Source: Planctomycetaceae bacterium
GTDB taxonomy: Bacteria; Planctomycetota; Planctomycetia; Planctomycetales; Planctomycetaceae
NCBI GenBank assembly: GCA_041398785.1
Contig: JAWKUA010000012.1
Span: 167,649-231,648, forward strand
Reading direction: 5' to 3'
Length of the DNA: 64,000 nucleotides
The translations under genes and the position numbers were made by a program. Position 1 is the first letter of the stretch, and every line of letters begins with the position of its first letter. Below the pieces are notes generated by a model that ran no database searches, was not told where the DNA came from, and saw nothing but the letters and a program-made list of their open reading frames with translations. Shown piece by piece: positions 25,864 to 35,600 of this stretch.

Positions 25864-28290
25864 TCAATGATTGAACAAGAACTCCCGTGAATTCAGCAGA
25901 CTCCAGAAAATGTCTTCCAGAGGCTGCTGCGGGTTTTCTTCTTCCGTTGCAACCGCCACAAGTTGTTGCAGTTCCTCGTCCGTGGGTTTGCGAGCGAAGC
26001 AGCGGACGTACAGCTCGGTGATGATCTCTGCCGGCGTCCTGCCTTCCTTCAGCAGGGCAGGGATGAGTCCGCCCTGCTGAATCTTGCTGTTGGTGGTATC
26101 GCCGTTGATCAGGTGCAGGGCCTGAGACAGGTTCGGTTCCATCTGAACTTCACAGGAACAGACGCTTTCGCGCTTGGCGCGACCGAAAGTTGTCAGGAAG
26201 TAGGTCGATGTGTTTCCGTCGGCGATCTGGACGGCTCGCGCGCCAACCGGCAGGCCGGGGAACTTGTTGTTGGTGGACGTCACCTGAGTAATGCAGTCCA
26301 GCAGCACTTCGGCGCGCATTCGCCGGAGTTCGGCATGTGCGAAGTTGCTGTGATCGGTTTCGTTCGAGGAGTTGGTTGCCGTCGAAAGCTGATAGGTCCG
26401 TGATGCGCAGATGTCGCGGACCAGTCGCCGGAAGTCATAGTTGTACTCCGTAAATCGCCGGCCGAGTTCATCCAGCAGTTCCGCGTTCACAGCCGGGTTG
26501 CTGACTCGCACGTCGTCGACCTGATCGATGATGCCCCGGCCGAAGAAATGTGCCCAGACGATGTTTGCCAGGTTCTTCGCAAAGTACGGGTTGTCGGGAG
26601 ACGCCAGCCATTCAGCCAGAACTTCGCGACGATCGCGGCCCTGAAGATCGGGAACTTCGCCGCCCAGGAACTTGGGCTGCATGACTCGGCCGCCAACCAG
26701 GTGATTCACTTCACCGCCGCCGGAGTTGAAGATGATCTGTTCGCGCGGGTCTTCGCCCTGCTTGCGTCCGATCTGTGAAAAGAACGCCGCGAAGCCGTAA
26801 TAGTCGTCCATGGTCCACCGGTCGAACGGGTGGTTGTGGCACTGAGCACACTGGATGCGCATGCCCATAAACACCTGCGCGACGTTTTCGGCGGTCTTCA
26901 GGGTTTCTGTTTCCGTTTGGTAGTAGTTGGTCGCCGGATCGGAAAACGTTCCTCCTCTTGACGCCAGCAGTTCACGGACCATGACATCGCTGGGAGTATT
27001 ACCGGCGATCTTTTCCTTCAGCCAGTTGAAGTACCGCAGCATCGGCTTCTGAGTGACGCGGTTGGCGATGGTGCGGATCTGCAGCAGCTCCGCCCATTTC
27101 ATCACCCACATGTCGACGAATTCCTTACGGTCCAGAAGCTGGTCGATGACGTTTTCGCGTTTCTGCGGATCGGTGTCGGCCAGGAACTTTTCGTATTCTT
27201 CAGAAGTGGGCACTGTACCGGTGATGTCGATGCAGACTCTCCGCAGGAATTCCGCGTCCGTGCAGACTTCGGACGGCGTGATTCGCAGCTTTCGCAGCTT
27301 GTTGTGAACCAGCGTATCGATGTAGTTGAATTCCGGAGTCTGCGGATCTTCGTACTGCAGGCCCTTCGGCAGCACGATGAACTGTGATCCGACGGTGTGC
27401 GTTTCGAACCGGGCCATGATGAAGGCTTCGCCGCGTTCGTGGGCCGTAACAATCCCGGTTTGGGAAATCTCCGCCGCTGTTTCGTTGTTGGAACTGAAGA
27501 AGGCCAGCGATGTGACGTCGCGGTCTGTTCCGTCGGAGTATTTCGCTCTGACGGTCAGTCGCTGTGATTCTCCTTCGCCGTCCATCACCGCCTGTTTGGG
27601 GTAGAGTTCCACGGCAACGACCTTTGGAACTTCGCCCTGGTCATTGGGTGCTCCCGCCTGTAGCCAGCGGACCAGCGTGCTGCAGCGTTCGTCTTCGATA
27701 TCGAAGCGTTTGCCGCCGGTGTGCGGCACGGCGCCGACGGATTTTTCGATCAGCAGGCTTTCTTCGGGCAGCGCCAGGTTGATTCGCCGGCCTGGAACCT
27801 CGCGAGTCAGCCGGAAATGGTCGCCTTCCGGATCAAATCCGAACAGAGACAGCCGGAAACCGTCCTTGCCGCGCGCGGCTCCGTGGCAACTGCCATTATT
27901 GCAACTGCTTTTCATGAACACCGGCATGACGTCCAGGCGAAAACTGATCGCCGGATCGGCGGCACTGCCGGAAATGGTGACCGGGACCTGGGCCGTATGG
28001 CCGGCGAATTGCACGATCAGTTTGGTCGCGCCGTCAGCCAGTGGATAAAAGGTCTGGCCTTCGCGTTTCAGCAGATCCGGGTTTTCGACGGTGATCTGTG
28101 CCTGTTCGGTCACGTCGTACGTCAGGCCGCTGGGCACGACGGCCTGAACAATCAGTGACTGTCGATCGCGCTGCGACGATAGCCGGATGTCGGCCGGGCT
28201 GACGATGATCGAAGATGGCTGGATGTTGTCGGCCTGTGCGACAGGTGCGGCCATCAGCAGAATCAGTGTCGAAAGTCGTGTGAGCTTCAT
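25864..28290 (-). CDS. DUF1549/DUF1553 planctomycete cytochrome-like protein
   Basis: An 808-residue secreted protein. A signal peptide (1-20) precedes an Ig-like/Big_2-type domain, then a C130-NNGS-C135-H136 motif (CxxxxCH, not the usual CxxCH), with 'RCSTLVRWLQAGAPND' after it. DUF1549 follows ('PSEVCTDAEFLRRVCIDITGTVPT'), with CAQCHNHPFDRW in the centre, and DUF1553 closes the chain ('FAKNLANIVWAHFFGRGIIDQVDD'). A second Ig-like stretch ('VDVELYPKQAVMDGEGESQRLTVRAKYSDGTDRDVT') lies in between. These proteins travel with DUF1501 partners; the biochemical role is not established. Same strand as the PPC gene upstream, with an 83-base gap. Confidence 0.93.
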   Translation of the reverse strand: MKLTRLSTLILLMAAPVAQADNIQPSSIIVSPADIRLSSQRDRQSLIVQAVVPSGLTYDVTEQAQITVENPDLLKREGQTFYPLADGATKLIVQFAGHTAQVPVTISGSAADPAISFRLDVMPVFMKSSCNNGSCHGAARGKDGFRLSLFGFDPEGDHFRLTREVPGRRINLALPEESLLIEKSVGAVPHTGGKRFDIEDERCSTLVRWLQAGAPNDQGEVPKVVAVELYPKQAVMDGEGESQRLTVRAKYSDGTDRDVTSLAFFSSNNETAAEISQTGIVTAHERGEAFIMARFETHTVGSQFIVLPKGLQYEDPQTPEFNYIDTLVHNKLRKLRITPSEVCTDAEFLRRVCIDITGTVPTSEEYEKFLADTDPQKRENVIDQLLDRKEFVDMWVMKWAELLQIRTIANRVTQKPMLRYFNWLKEKIAGNTPSDVMVRELLASRGGTFSDPATNYYQTETETLKTAENVAQVFMGMRIQCAQCHNHPFDRWTMDDYYGFAAFFSQIGRKQGEDPREQIIFNSGGGEVNHLVGGRVMQPKFLGGEVPDLQGRDRREVLAEWLASPDNPYFAKNLANIVWAHFFGRGIIDQVDDVRVSNPAVNAELLDELGRRFTEYNYDFRRLVRDICASRTYQLSTATNSSNETDHSNFAHAELRRMRAEVLLDCITQVTSTNNKFPGLPVGARAVQIADGNTSTYFLTTFGRAKRESVCSCEVQMEPNLSQALHLINGDTTNSKIQQGGLIPALLKEGRTPAEIITELYVRCFARKPTDEELQQLVAVATEEENPQQPLEDIFWSLLNSREFLFNH

Positions 28291-28373
28291 GGTTCCTGAT
28301 TTCGAATGTACGGTCGGGGTCGATTGTCAGACCCCGCTCGGCTCGTGCCTGCGGAGTCGGCGAATGACGATCG

Positions 28374-30827
28374 TTATGAACCGCCGGCGGCGCGGCGCGC
28401 TTCGGCTCGTTGTTTGGCTTCCAGACGAAGTTGTTCCAGACGCGTGAGGCGTTTTTCCGGCGCGGGAGCGGGAGCTGCCGGAGCCGGCGCTTCCGCGGTT
28501 GCAGCGGGCATCGGCGCGGGGGCGACGGGTTCGGGAAGCGGTTCGTCGACTCGCAGTTCTGTCCCGCCGACTCGCGCGTGAACGATTGGTTCGTTGTTCG
28601 ACGTCAGCACGACCTGGCAGAAGATATTCTTGTGAGTCCCGACCGGACTTTCGCCTTCGGTCTTCACTTTGAACACCAGTTCTTTGGTTTCGGGAGTGAT
28701 CTCCAGCGGTTCCGCGGTGACCTTATGCGGCAGGCCGAGCAGTGTGACCTGCGCGTTTGACGGCAGGTCCTTCAGCACCTGAACTTCCGCGACGATTTCC
28801 GTTTCGCGGCCCTTTTCCACGGCGGCCCGCTGCAGCGCCAGTCCGACATACGGTTCAGCGATTTCCAGCTTTGCCATCTGCGAAGCGGCCCATGCGGCGC
28901 CGTTGACGTTGGCGGACGCTATGGCGTACACCGGCCATTCTCCGATCGCCGCATTGCCGTTGGCACTGAGTGGATAGAAGCCTTCCGTCTGTCCCTTGGG
29001 GATGCTGATCGCGCTGGTCGCTCCGATGCCCGGCGGGCGGAAGGGGAACTGCACGGACACGTCTTCGTCCCAGCCTTCCTTTTTGTGGACCAGGATTTTG
29101 AGCTGCATCGACCCGTCACGAACAATCGGAACGCCGGGCTGCGCGATTTCGATGCTGAAGGGAAGCTCCTCAATCACAGCCACCGGCAATCGTTCGACAT
29201 CCTTCCAGACGAACAGCGACTGCCCCGGCGCGGAAATGACAAAGTCGGCACGGTTGGTGAAGCGTCCGCTGATGTTGCTTCCGGCTTCGTTCAGGCGAGC
29301 TCGAAAATCCACCAGAGCACCGCTCAGCGGAGCGTCCGCGGCGGCTTCGAAGACGACCGGCATCGTGTTCAGGGCTGCCGGCATCGGCTGAGCGGTCATC
29401 GTGATGCCCGCCGGAAGCTGCATGTCTTCCAGCACCAGTTCGCCGCCGAAGTTGACTCGGCTGGCCGAAATCAGAGTCGCGAAACGATTTCCTTTGGGCA
29501 CGTAGATCTGCTGCTGGTTCTGCGAGTAGCGGGCGACTCGGGGAATTCCCAGCGTCAGTTGCGGAACGATGGGCTGGAATTCCACGCGATACACAAATTC
29601 ATCGCCGCCGCGGTTGAGATGGTCGTGAATCAGAATCCCGTACTCACCGTCTTCCGGCACCTGAAAACGGATGTAGCTGTCCGGTCCTCGGGCATCGTCA
29701 GCACCGGCGATTACGCTGCCGTCGGCCCTGAGGATGTACATCACCGGATCGATGGGTGATCGGATCCGGCGGCCGAAACATTCCACTTCGTAGACCTGAT
29801 CCTTCTTTGCGGTGAACCGGAAATGGTCGCGGTCGCCGGGTTCGCTCAGCACGCCGTTGAAGGCTGACGGAAACTCAACCACCGTGGCTTCGGCAAACGT
29901 GTTGTTGGGTTCCGCTTCAAAGCTGTTCGGATCCGGCGAGACTCGCAGGACGTGGCCGGAAGGACTTATGCCCCGATCGTCTTCGGCAAAGACCTGAATT
30001 TCGGAACGGCCGTCATCGGGCAGCGTGAACTTCCGGGTGAACGTTCCGCCGGCGTCGCCCAGGAACGTGACGTCCAGTTCCTCACCGGCTTTGCCGCCTG
30101 CCGGAAAGACGCCGGTCGGCCTGGGGAACTGTCCGACATGCAGTCGATAGCGGCAATTGCCGTTGCCGCCGTAACCGCTTTCGCGGACTTCGATGACATA
30201 GCGACCGTCTTCGGGCACGATGATTGATGTGACGGCGTCCTGTTTGACCAGCGGCGAATCATCAACGGCGGAAAGTTCGAAGCGGTTGGAATCCAGAATC
30301 GCGATATAGGGATCGAACAGTGTCTGCCCGAACCTCATGCCTTCGATTTCCAGCGAGAGCCGCTGGCCCTGTTTTGCTTCGACGGAGAAATAGTCGACGT
30401 CTTCGTTTTCGACGACACCTTCGACGGTCACGTTTTGTTCGATCGGCTGCGCGGCGGAAAATTCCGTGTTCGGTTCCTTCTCCGCCACGGCAGGCAGGGC
30501 TCCGACAAAGAACGTGCGGTAATCGGAAATGCCGCTTCGTGTGCGTACCTGCGCCGTGTGTTCACCCGGCTCGCAGTCAGCTGCAACGCTGATGGTGGCT
30601 CGCACGATGTTGGCGTTCTTTTCATCCGGTTCGATCTTCACGACTTCGACACCGGGTTCGTAAAACAGGATTTCCTCCGCGTCGCTGAGTCTGGCGCCGT
30701 GAAACGTCAATACGTGTTCCGCGCCGCGCTGGACGCCGCGGGGCGTGATGACGCTCAGTGACGGGTCGGACGCCAGCGCCGCAGCGGCACTGAACAGAGC
30801 TGTGAGGATAAGAGTCAGGAGACGCAT
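28374..30827 (-). CDS. Secreted protein with PPC (pre-peptidase C-terminal) domains
   Basis: An 817-residue protein starting at 30827, where a clear signal peptide begins (MRLLTLILTALFSAAAALAS). It contains an IPT/TIG-like start ('LSVITPRGVQRGAEHVLTFHGARLSDAEEILFY'), then PPC domains such as 'EKEPNTEFSAAQPIEQNVTVEGVVENEDVDYFSVEAKQGQRLSLEIEGMRFG' and 'EAEPNNTFAEATVVEFPSAFNGVLSEPGDRDHFRFTAKKDQVYEVECFGRRI'. The C-terminus has a Pro/Ala/Glu-rich linker and a basic, helical tail (LTRLEQLRLEAKQRAEARR). No protease catalytic domain is present. It lies between the DUF1501 and DUF1549/1553 genes and is likely co-expressed with them. Confidence 0.9.
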   Translation of the reverse strand: MRLLTLILTALFSAAAALASDPSLSVITPRGVQRGAEHVLTFHGARLSDAEEILFYEPGVEVVKIEPDEKNANIVRATISVAADCEPGEHTAQVRTRSGISDYRTFFVGALPAVAEKEPNTEFSAAQPIEQNVTVEGVVENEDVDYFSVEAKQGQRLSLEIEGMRFGQTLFDPYIAILDSNRFELSAVDDSPLVKQDAVTSIIVPEDGRYVIEVRESGYGGNGNCRYRLHVGQFPRPTGVFPAGGKAGEELDVTFLGDAGGTFTRKFTLPDDGRSEIQVFAEDDRGISPSGHVLRVSPDPNSFEAEPNNTFAEATVVEFPSAFNGVLSEPGDRDHFRFTAKKDQVYEVECFGRRIRSPIDPVMYILRADGSVIAGADDARGPDSYIRFQVPEDGEYGILIHDHLNRGGDEFVYRVEFQPIVPQLTLGIPRVARYSQNQQQIYVPKGNRFATLISASRVNFGGELVLEDMQLPAGITMTAQPMPAALNTMPVVFEAAADAPLSGALVDFRARLNEAGSNISGRFTNRADFVISAPGQSLFVWKDVERLPVAVIEELPFSIEIAQPGVPIVRDGSMQLKILVHKKEGWDEDVSVQFPFRPPGIGATSAISIPKGQTEGFYPLSANGNAAIGEWPVYAIASANVNGAAWAASQMAKLEIAEPYVGLALQRAAVEKGRETEIVAEVQVLKDLPSNAQVTLLGLPHKVTAEPLEITPETKELVFKVKTEGESPVGTHKNIFCQVVLTSNNEPIVHARVGGTELRVDEPLPEPVAPAPMPAATAEAPAPAAPAPAPEKRLTRLEQLRLEAKQRAEARRAAGGS

Positions 30828-31076
30828 GGTCCGGTCTTCCATAGATTTCCGAGTCACGGGGCACCTTTCGGCGTCGAGTGGCGGAATTGTCAGAAAGCCT
30901 CGAAGGGCCGACAGTTCCCCGGCTGCAGCGAACTCACGCGGCGCGGGTGTTTGGTCACTGATCGTCGTCGATCAGCTTCGGCGGGCGGCCGCCGCGTTCG
31001 GCGACTCGTTGGTGAAAAAGGCGCTGGCTGCCCAACAGCGCGGCAGAAAACCGTGTGGAGCTTCGGGGAAACTCGA

Positions 31077-32375
31077 CTACACCAGCAGTTCCCTGCGGAC
31101 CTTGCCACCATCGACGATTTCAATCGGCCGGTCGCCGGGAGCCATCAGTTCCTTGTCGGCGACGATTCCCAGGCAGTGGTAGATCGTTGTCGCCCAGTCC
31201 TGAACGGTCAGAGCGTCATCCTGTGGTTCGGCGGCCGTCGGATCCGACGAACCGTAAACCTGTCCGCCCCGGATACCGCCGCCCGCCAGGACGACACTGA
31301 ACACCTTCGGCCAGTGATCCCGACCGGCGGTGCCATTGACCTTCGGAGTCCGGCCGAATTCGCTGGCGATGCACACCAACGTATCCTGCAGGCGGCCACG
31401 TTCGTCCAAATCCGTGATCAATCGTGCAAAAGCCTGATCCAGGGCCGGCACCTGCCCTTTCATCGCGCCATCGATGTTGTCGTGCATGTCCCAGCCGCCG
31501 TATGTCAGCGTGACAAACCGCGCGCCCGCTTCAATCAGCCGGCGAGCCATCAGCATTCGGGCTCCCGCCGTATTGCGGCCGTACTGGTCTCGCAGCGCGT
31601 CGGATTCCTTGCTCAGGTCGAACGCTTCGCGCGCTTCCGGAGAACCCACCATGCCGTAGGCTCGTTCGTAAAATGTGTCCACGGCGGCGAGCGAATCGGC
31701 CTTCTGGTTTGACGTGAAGTGTTCATTCACCGCCTCCAGCACGCTGCGGCGACGAGTGAACCGTTTGTCATCGACCCCGCCGGGAAGCTGCAGGTCTCGC
31801 ACGGTGAAGCCGTTGTCCGCCGGGTCGGAGCCCAGACTGAAGGGAGCGAACGACGAACTGAGATATCCGGTTCCCGCGAATTCATTCGGCTGGCCCGGAA
31901 TGCAGACATATTGAGGAATGTTGTTGCGCGGTCCGAACTCGTGCGTGACCACACTTCCCATGCTGGGATACGACAGCGCCGGGCTGGGACGGTAGCCGGT
32001 AAACATGTTGTGCGTGCCGCGTTCATGAGCGGCCTCGCCGTGCGTCATCGAACGGCAAATGGCGATTTTGTCGGTGACCTGAGCCGTGTTCTTCCACAGT
32101 TCGTTGATGAAGATGCCGCCGACTTTCGTTTCGATCGAAGCCATCGGGCCGCGGTATTCCACCGGAGCATACGGCTTGGGGTCGAAGCTTTCCTGATGGG
32201 CCATACCGCCCGGCAGGAAGATGAAGATCACCGATTTAGCGGTGCCTTCCTTGCTTTCATACTGCTTGATTTCCGCCTGAGCGGACTGCAGTTTCAGATA
32301 CTGCGCCAGTGTCAGACCGATGCCGCCACAGAAGCCGACATGCAGGAAATTCCGACGAGACGAACCGCGAAACAT
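31077..32375 (-). CDS. DUF1501 (sulfatase-superfamily-like) Tat-exported protein
   Basis: A 432-residue protein. The N-terminus is a Tat signal (SRRNFLHVGFCGGIGLTLAQYL). The mature part carries DUF1501 hallmarks: 'KSVIFIFLPGGMAHQESFDPKPYAP', 'RSMTHGEAAHERGTHNMFTGYRPSPAL', 'FVTLTYGGWDMHDN', 'DTLVCIASEFGRTPKVNG..GRDHWPKVFSVVLAGGGIRGGQVYG' and a final 'DWATTIYHCLGI'. The fold is related to alkaline-phosphatase/sulfatase enzymes with metal-binding Asp/His, but the reaction is unknown. It is the first gene of the co-oriented set that runs down to 22331. A candidate promoter lies upstream at 32529-32557. Confidence 0.95.
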   Translation of the reverse strand: MFRGSSRRNFLHVGFCGGIGLTLAQYLKLQSAQAEIKQYESKEGTAKSVIFIFLPGGMAHQESFDPKPYAPVEYRGPMASIETKVGGIFINELWKNTAQVTDKIAICRSMTHGEAAHERGTHNMFTGYRPSPALSYPSMGSVVTHEFGPRNNIPQYVCIPGQPNEFAGTGYLSSSFAPFSLGSDPADNGFTVRDLQLPGGVDDKRFTRRRSVLEAVNEHFTSNQKADSLAAVDTFYERAYGMVGSPEAREAFDLSKESDALRDQYGRNTAGARMLMARRLIEAGARFVTLTYGGWDMHDNIDGAMKGQVPALDQAFARLITDLDERGRLQDTLVCIASEFGRTPKVNGTAGRDHWPKVFSVVLAGGGIRGGQVYGSSDPTAAEPQDDALTVQDWATTIYHCLGIVADKELMAPGDRPIEIVDGGKVRRELLV

Positions 32376-32528
32376 GAACTTACTCCGTGAAACGTACGGG
32401 GCCCGCTTCCTTCAACCGTGGCGTTGCACAGCAGTTGCAAAGCAAGAGAAGCGACAAGGCAGGAGGGAGGAGAGGTGGGGAAAACGCCAACACCAACGGA
32501 CAACAACGTTACGCTGTCGTCCCGTTCA

Positions 32529-32557
32529 AGTGTCAGGACGACTTCCCGCGTTGTCAA
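32529..32557 (-). promoter_or_regulatory. Possible promoter upstream of the DUF1501 gene set
   Basis: On the minus strand TTGACA (32557-32552) and GACACT (32534-32529) are 17 bases apart. The -35 fits the sigma-70 consensus perfectly and the -10 keeps A2, A4 and T6. An inverted repeat GGCCGGT/ACCGGCC (32560-32587) stands just upstream. Nothing else was recognised in the 310-bp gap 32376-32685. Planctomycete promoters vary, so this is a weak call. Confidence 0.3.
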
Positions 32558-32685
32558 GGGGCCGGTTGGGAAATGCCAATACCGGCCGGGCCTACGGGAG
32601 GCAGGCCGCGTCCACCAATGCTGAAGTCGTCCGGTCTGCGGCGTGGCGCCCCGAACGTCGATAGTCGTCCGGTGAACCGAGCGGT

Positions 32686-35600
32686 CTAACCGTTTCCGAA
32701 GTTGTCGAAGTCTTCGAACGCGCGGTCGATGTCATAGAACCCGAAATCATAACCGGCCACGCTGTCACCGCTGATGACGCGAAGTGACAGGGGCTGAGCG
32801 TCGTACAGAGTTTCCGGATTGACGTAGTAGCTGTTGTCCAGCCGCGCGATGAACGTTCCTGACAGCGCGCCGGGTGCCGGCCCGCTGGCTCGGTCCCACT
32901 GAAACAGACTGCCGTCTGCCTTGATATACACCCACTCACGCAGCCGGCGGCTGAACAGCCAGCGTTCCTTCTCCGTGCCGAAGTTCTCAAAGAAGTCGCC
33001 CGTAAACACCAGGTCCAGTTGCTGGTCGATTCGATACGCCACCGGTGCAAACGGGCTGGCGAACGGCGTGGTTTCGAATGTGCCATCCTGAAGCTCGTGG
33101 CGCACGGTGTAGGTTCCGGGAACCAGGTTCGCAAACTCGTAGATTCCCCGTTCCGTTTCCGGATCGATGCTGTTGCTGTTGTCCAGGTCGACATCGGCCG
33201 TGGACACTTCCGCAACAACGTGATTGGCGCGATCCAGCAACTGCACAATCTGGTTGTTGGTATATGGTTCGCCCGCCTGGCGGCTTCCGCTGCGGTCCAG
33301 ATCTTCGAAGACACGACCGGAGATCACGACCGGCTGATAGTTACCGAATGTCGGCCCGGCTGCCTGGCCACTGCCGGCTGTGTTGATCACCGGATCGACG
33401 GCGTCCCACAGCAGTTGAGGACTCGCATGATAAATCGGATCGAGCTGCGCGATTTCCGTTCCCATCAGCGGACCGCGATTGCCTCCGCTGGTCCGGTCCC
33501 ATTCAAAGACCTTTCCGTCAGGCAGAATGTAAACCCAGCCGGTATCTGTCCGCAGCCAGTTTTCAAACAGGCCGCCGAAGTTTGTGAAGTAGTTGCCCGT
33601 GTAGCGCAGGTTCAGAGTGTCGTCCAGCATCAGCGCTGTGTCCGCGTCGGGGCCTGGTCCGGAGCTCTGGCGGTATCCCGTCTGCTGAACCTCCCGGATC
33701 GAAACCGACGGCTGCATGACCACCTGGAAACGATAGACGCCGCGTTCGGTTTCCGGATCGATCGTTCCGCTGTTATCCAGATCGATGTCTGCGGTGACCG
33801 CCGTGTCGATCACCATGCCCATCGAATCCAGCAGCTCAATCGTCCAGCCGTTCAGGTACGGTTCGCTGTCGCTTTCCGTCAGCAGAAACGGGTCGATGTA
33901 GTACCGCACGTTCAGATTGGCGACGACAGTTCCCGACAGCATTCCGGGAGTGCGATCCCAGCGGGTGAACGTGCCGTCGGGCAGGATGAAGTGCCAGTCC
34001 AGACCGGAGGATCGCACCCACTTCTCCTGCCCGCCGTAGGTGTTCGGGAAGAAGTTGCCGTTTTGTGCGAACAGGTTCAGATCGACGACGGACTGCGGCA
34101 GACGAGCGCCGTCGCCATTCAGATCCAGGAACTTGCGGCCGGTGACTGTGAAGATCTCGATTTCCGCGGCGCCGATGTCATAGGCGGTTCCCTGTGGCCG
34201 GGCCACGCCGCGCTGGTCCAGTGTGATGCCGCTGCCGCTCAGATCCATGCCGGCATTGATGGCCGGGCTGCCGACGATCAGGGCGTGCGTCGGCGTCAGA
34301 CCGCCGTTGTCGGCCAGTACCGGATTCAGCACAAGCGCGATGTCGATCGTGCCGGCGCCGGAATCGCCTACGAGATTCCCGTCCGTACCGTCCGTCAGTC
34401 CGCCGCTGGACGCTGCATCTCCGATCAGGTTGTTGAAGCTGACTCCCGCGACGCTGTCACCGGCGATATCGTCGGGTGTGTTGCCGGCTCCGGAATCGTT
34501 GCCCGCCACAATCGTGTTGGTCAGACCGGTGGCTCCACCGCTGTCGGTGAACAGTCCGCCCCCGTTGCCGCCGCTGTCCGCATGGTTTCCGGTAATCGTG
34601 CTGTTGAGAATGGTGAGCGTGCCCTGGGACGAATTCCACAAGCCTCCGCCTTCGTTGGCGGCCGAGTTCCCGCTGATCGTGGAATTGGAAATCGTGACGC
34701 CGCTGTTGGCTGTGATGTGCAGCGCGCCTCCGTTGCCCGGTCCGGGCCCTGCCGAATTCCCCGTCAGCGTTGATGACGTGACGGATGTGGATCCCGATGA
34801 GTTGTCCTCAATGCCTCCACCCGCGCGACTGGCGCCGTTGCTCTGAATCACGGTGAACGAAATTGTCAGCGTGCCGGCGTCGTCGTTGAAGATTCCGCCG
34901 CCCGAGCCGGCCGTACCGTCCGCAGCGTTGTTGGAAATCACGACGGCTCCGTTTGAGCCGTCGACGATCAGTGTTCCGCCGTTGTTGAAGATGCCTCCGC
35001 CGCCATTGGTCGCGGCGTTTCCGGAAGCGGTGTTCGCGTCGATTTCTGCAGCGTCCTGAATGGTCATCGTGCCGGTGTTGTTCCACAGCCCGCCGCCTTC
35101 ATTCGCCGCATGGTTGTTGCTGATCATGCCTCCGCTGACAGTGGTGTTCGCGGCTCCGGTAATGTGGATGCCCCCGCCGTTGCCCGGATTCGGTGTGCCG
35201 GCGGCAGTTCCGTCGACGTCATTGCCGGTCAGACTGGTGTCGGTCAGTAAAAGAGTTCCCTCCACCACTTCGATTCCGCCACCCGCGCGGTTTGCGGAAT
35301 TGGACAAGATCGACGCGCCGGTGATCGACACCATTCCGTCGGTGCTGAAGATTCCGCCGCCGCTGCCTGCAGTTCCGTCCGCCAGATTGCCGGAGATCGT
35401 GACCGCGGACGCCGTGCCGTCGATTGTCAGTGTTCCGCCGTTGTTGAAGATGCCTCCTCCGCCGTCGTCGGCCGCGTCACCGCTGGCTGTGTTTCCGGAA
35501 ATCACGGTTCCGTTCTGAATGGTCATCGTGCCGGTGCCGTTCCACAGGCCACCGCCTTCCAGGGCCGCGACGTTGCCATTAATGGTCCCGCCATCGATCA

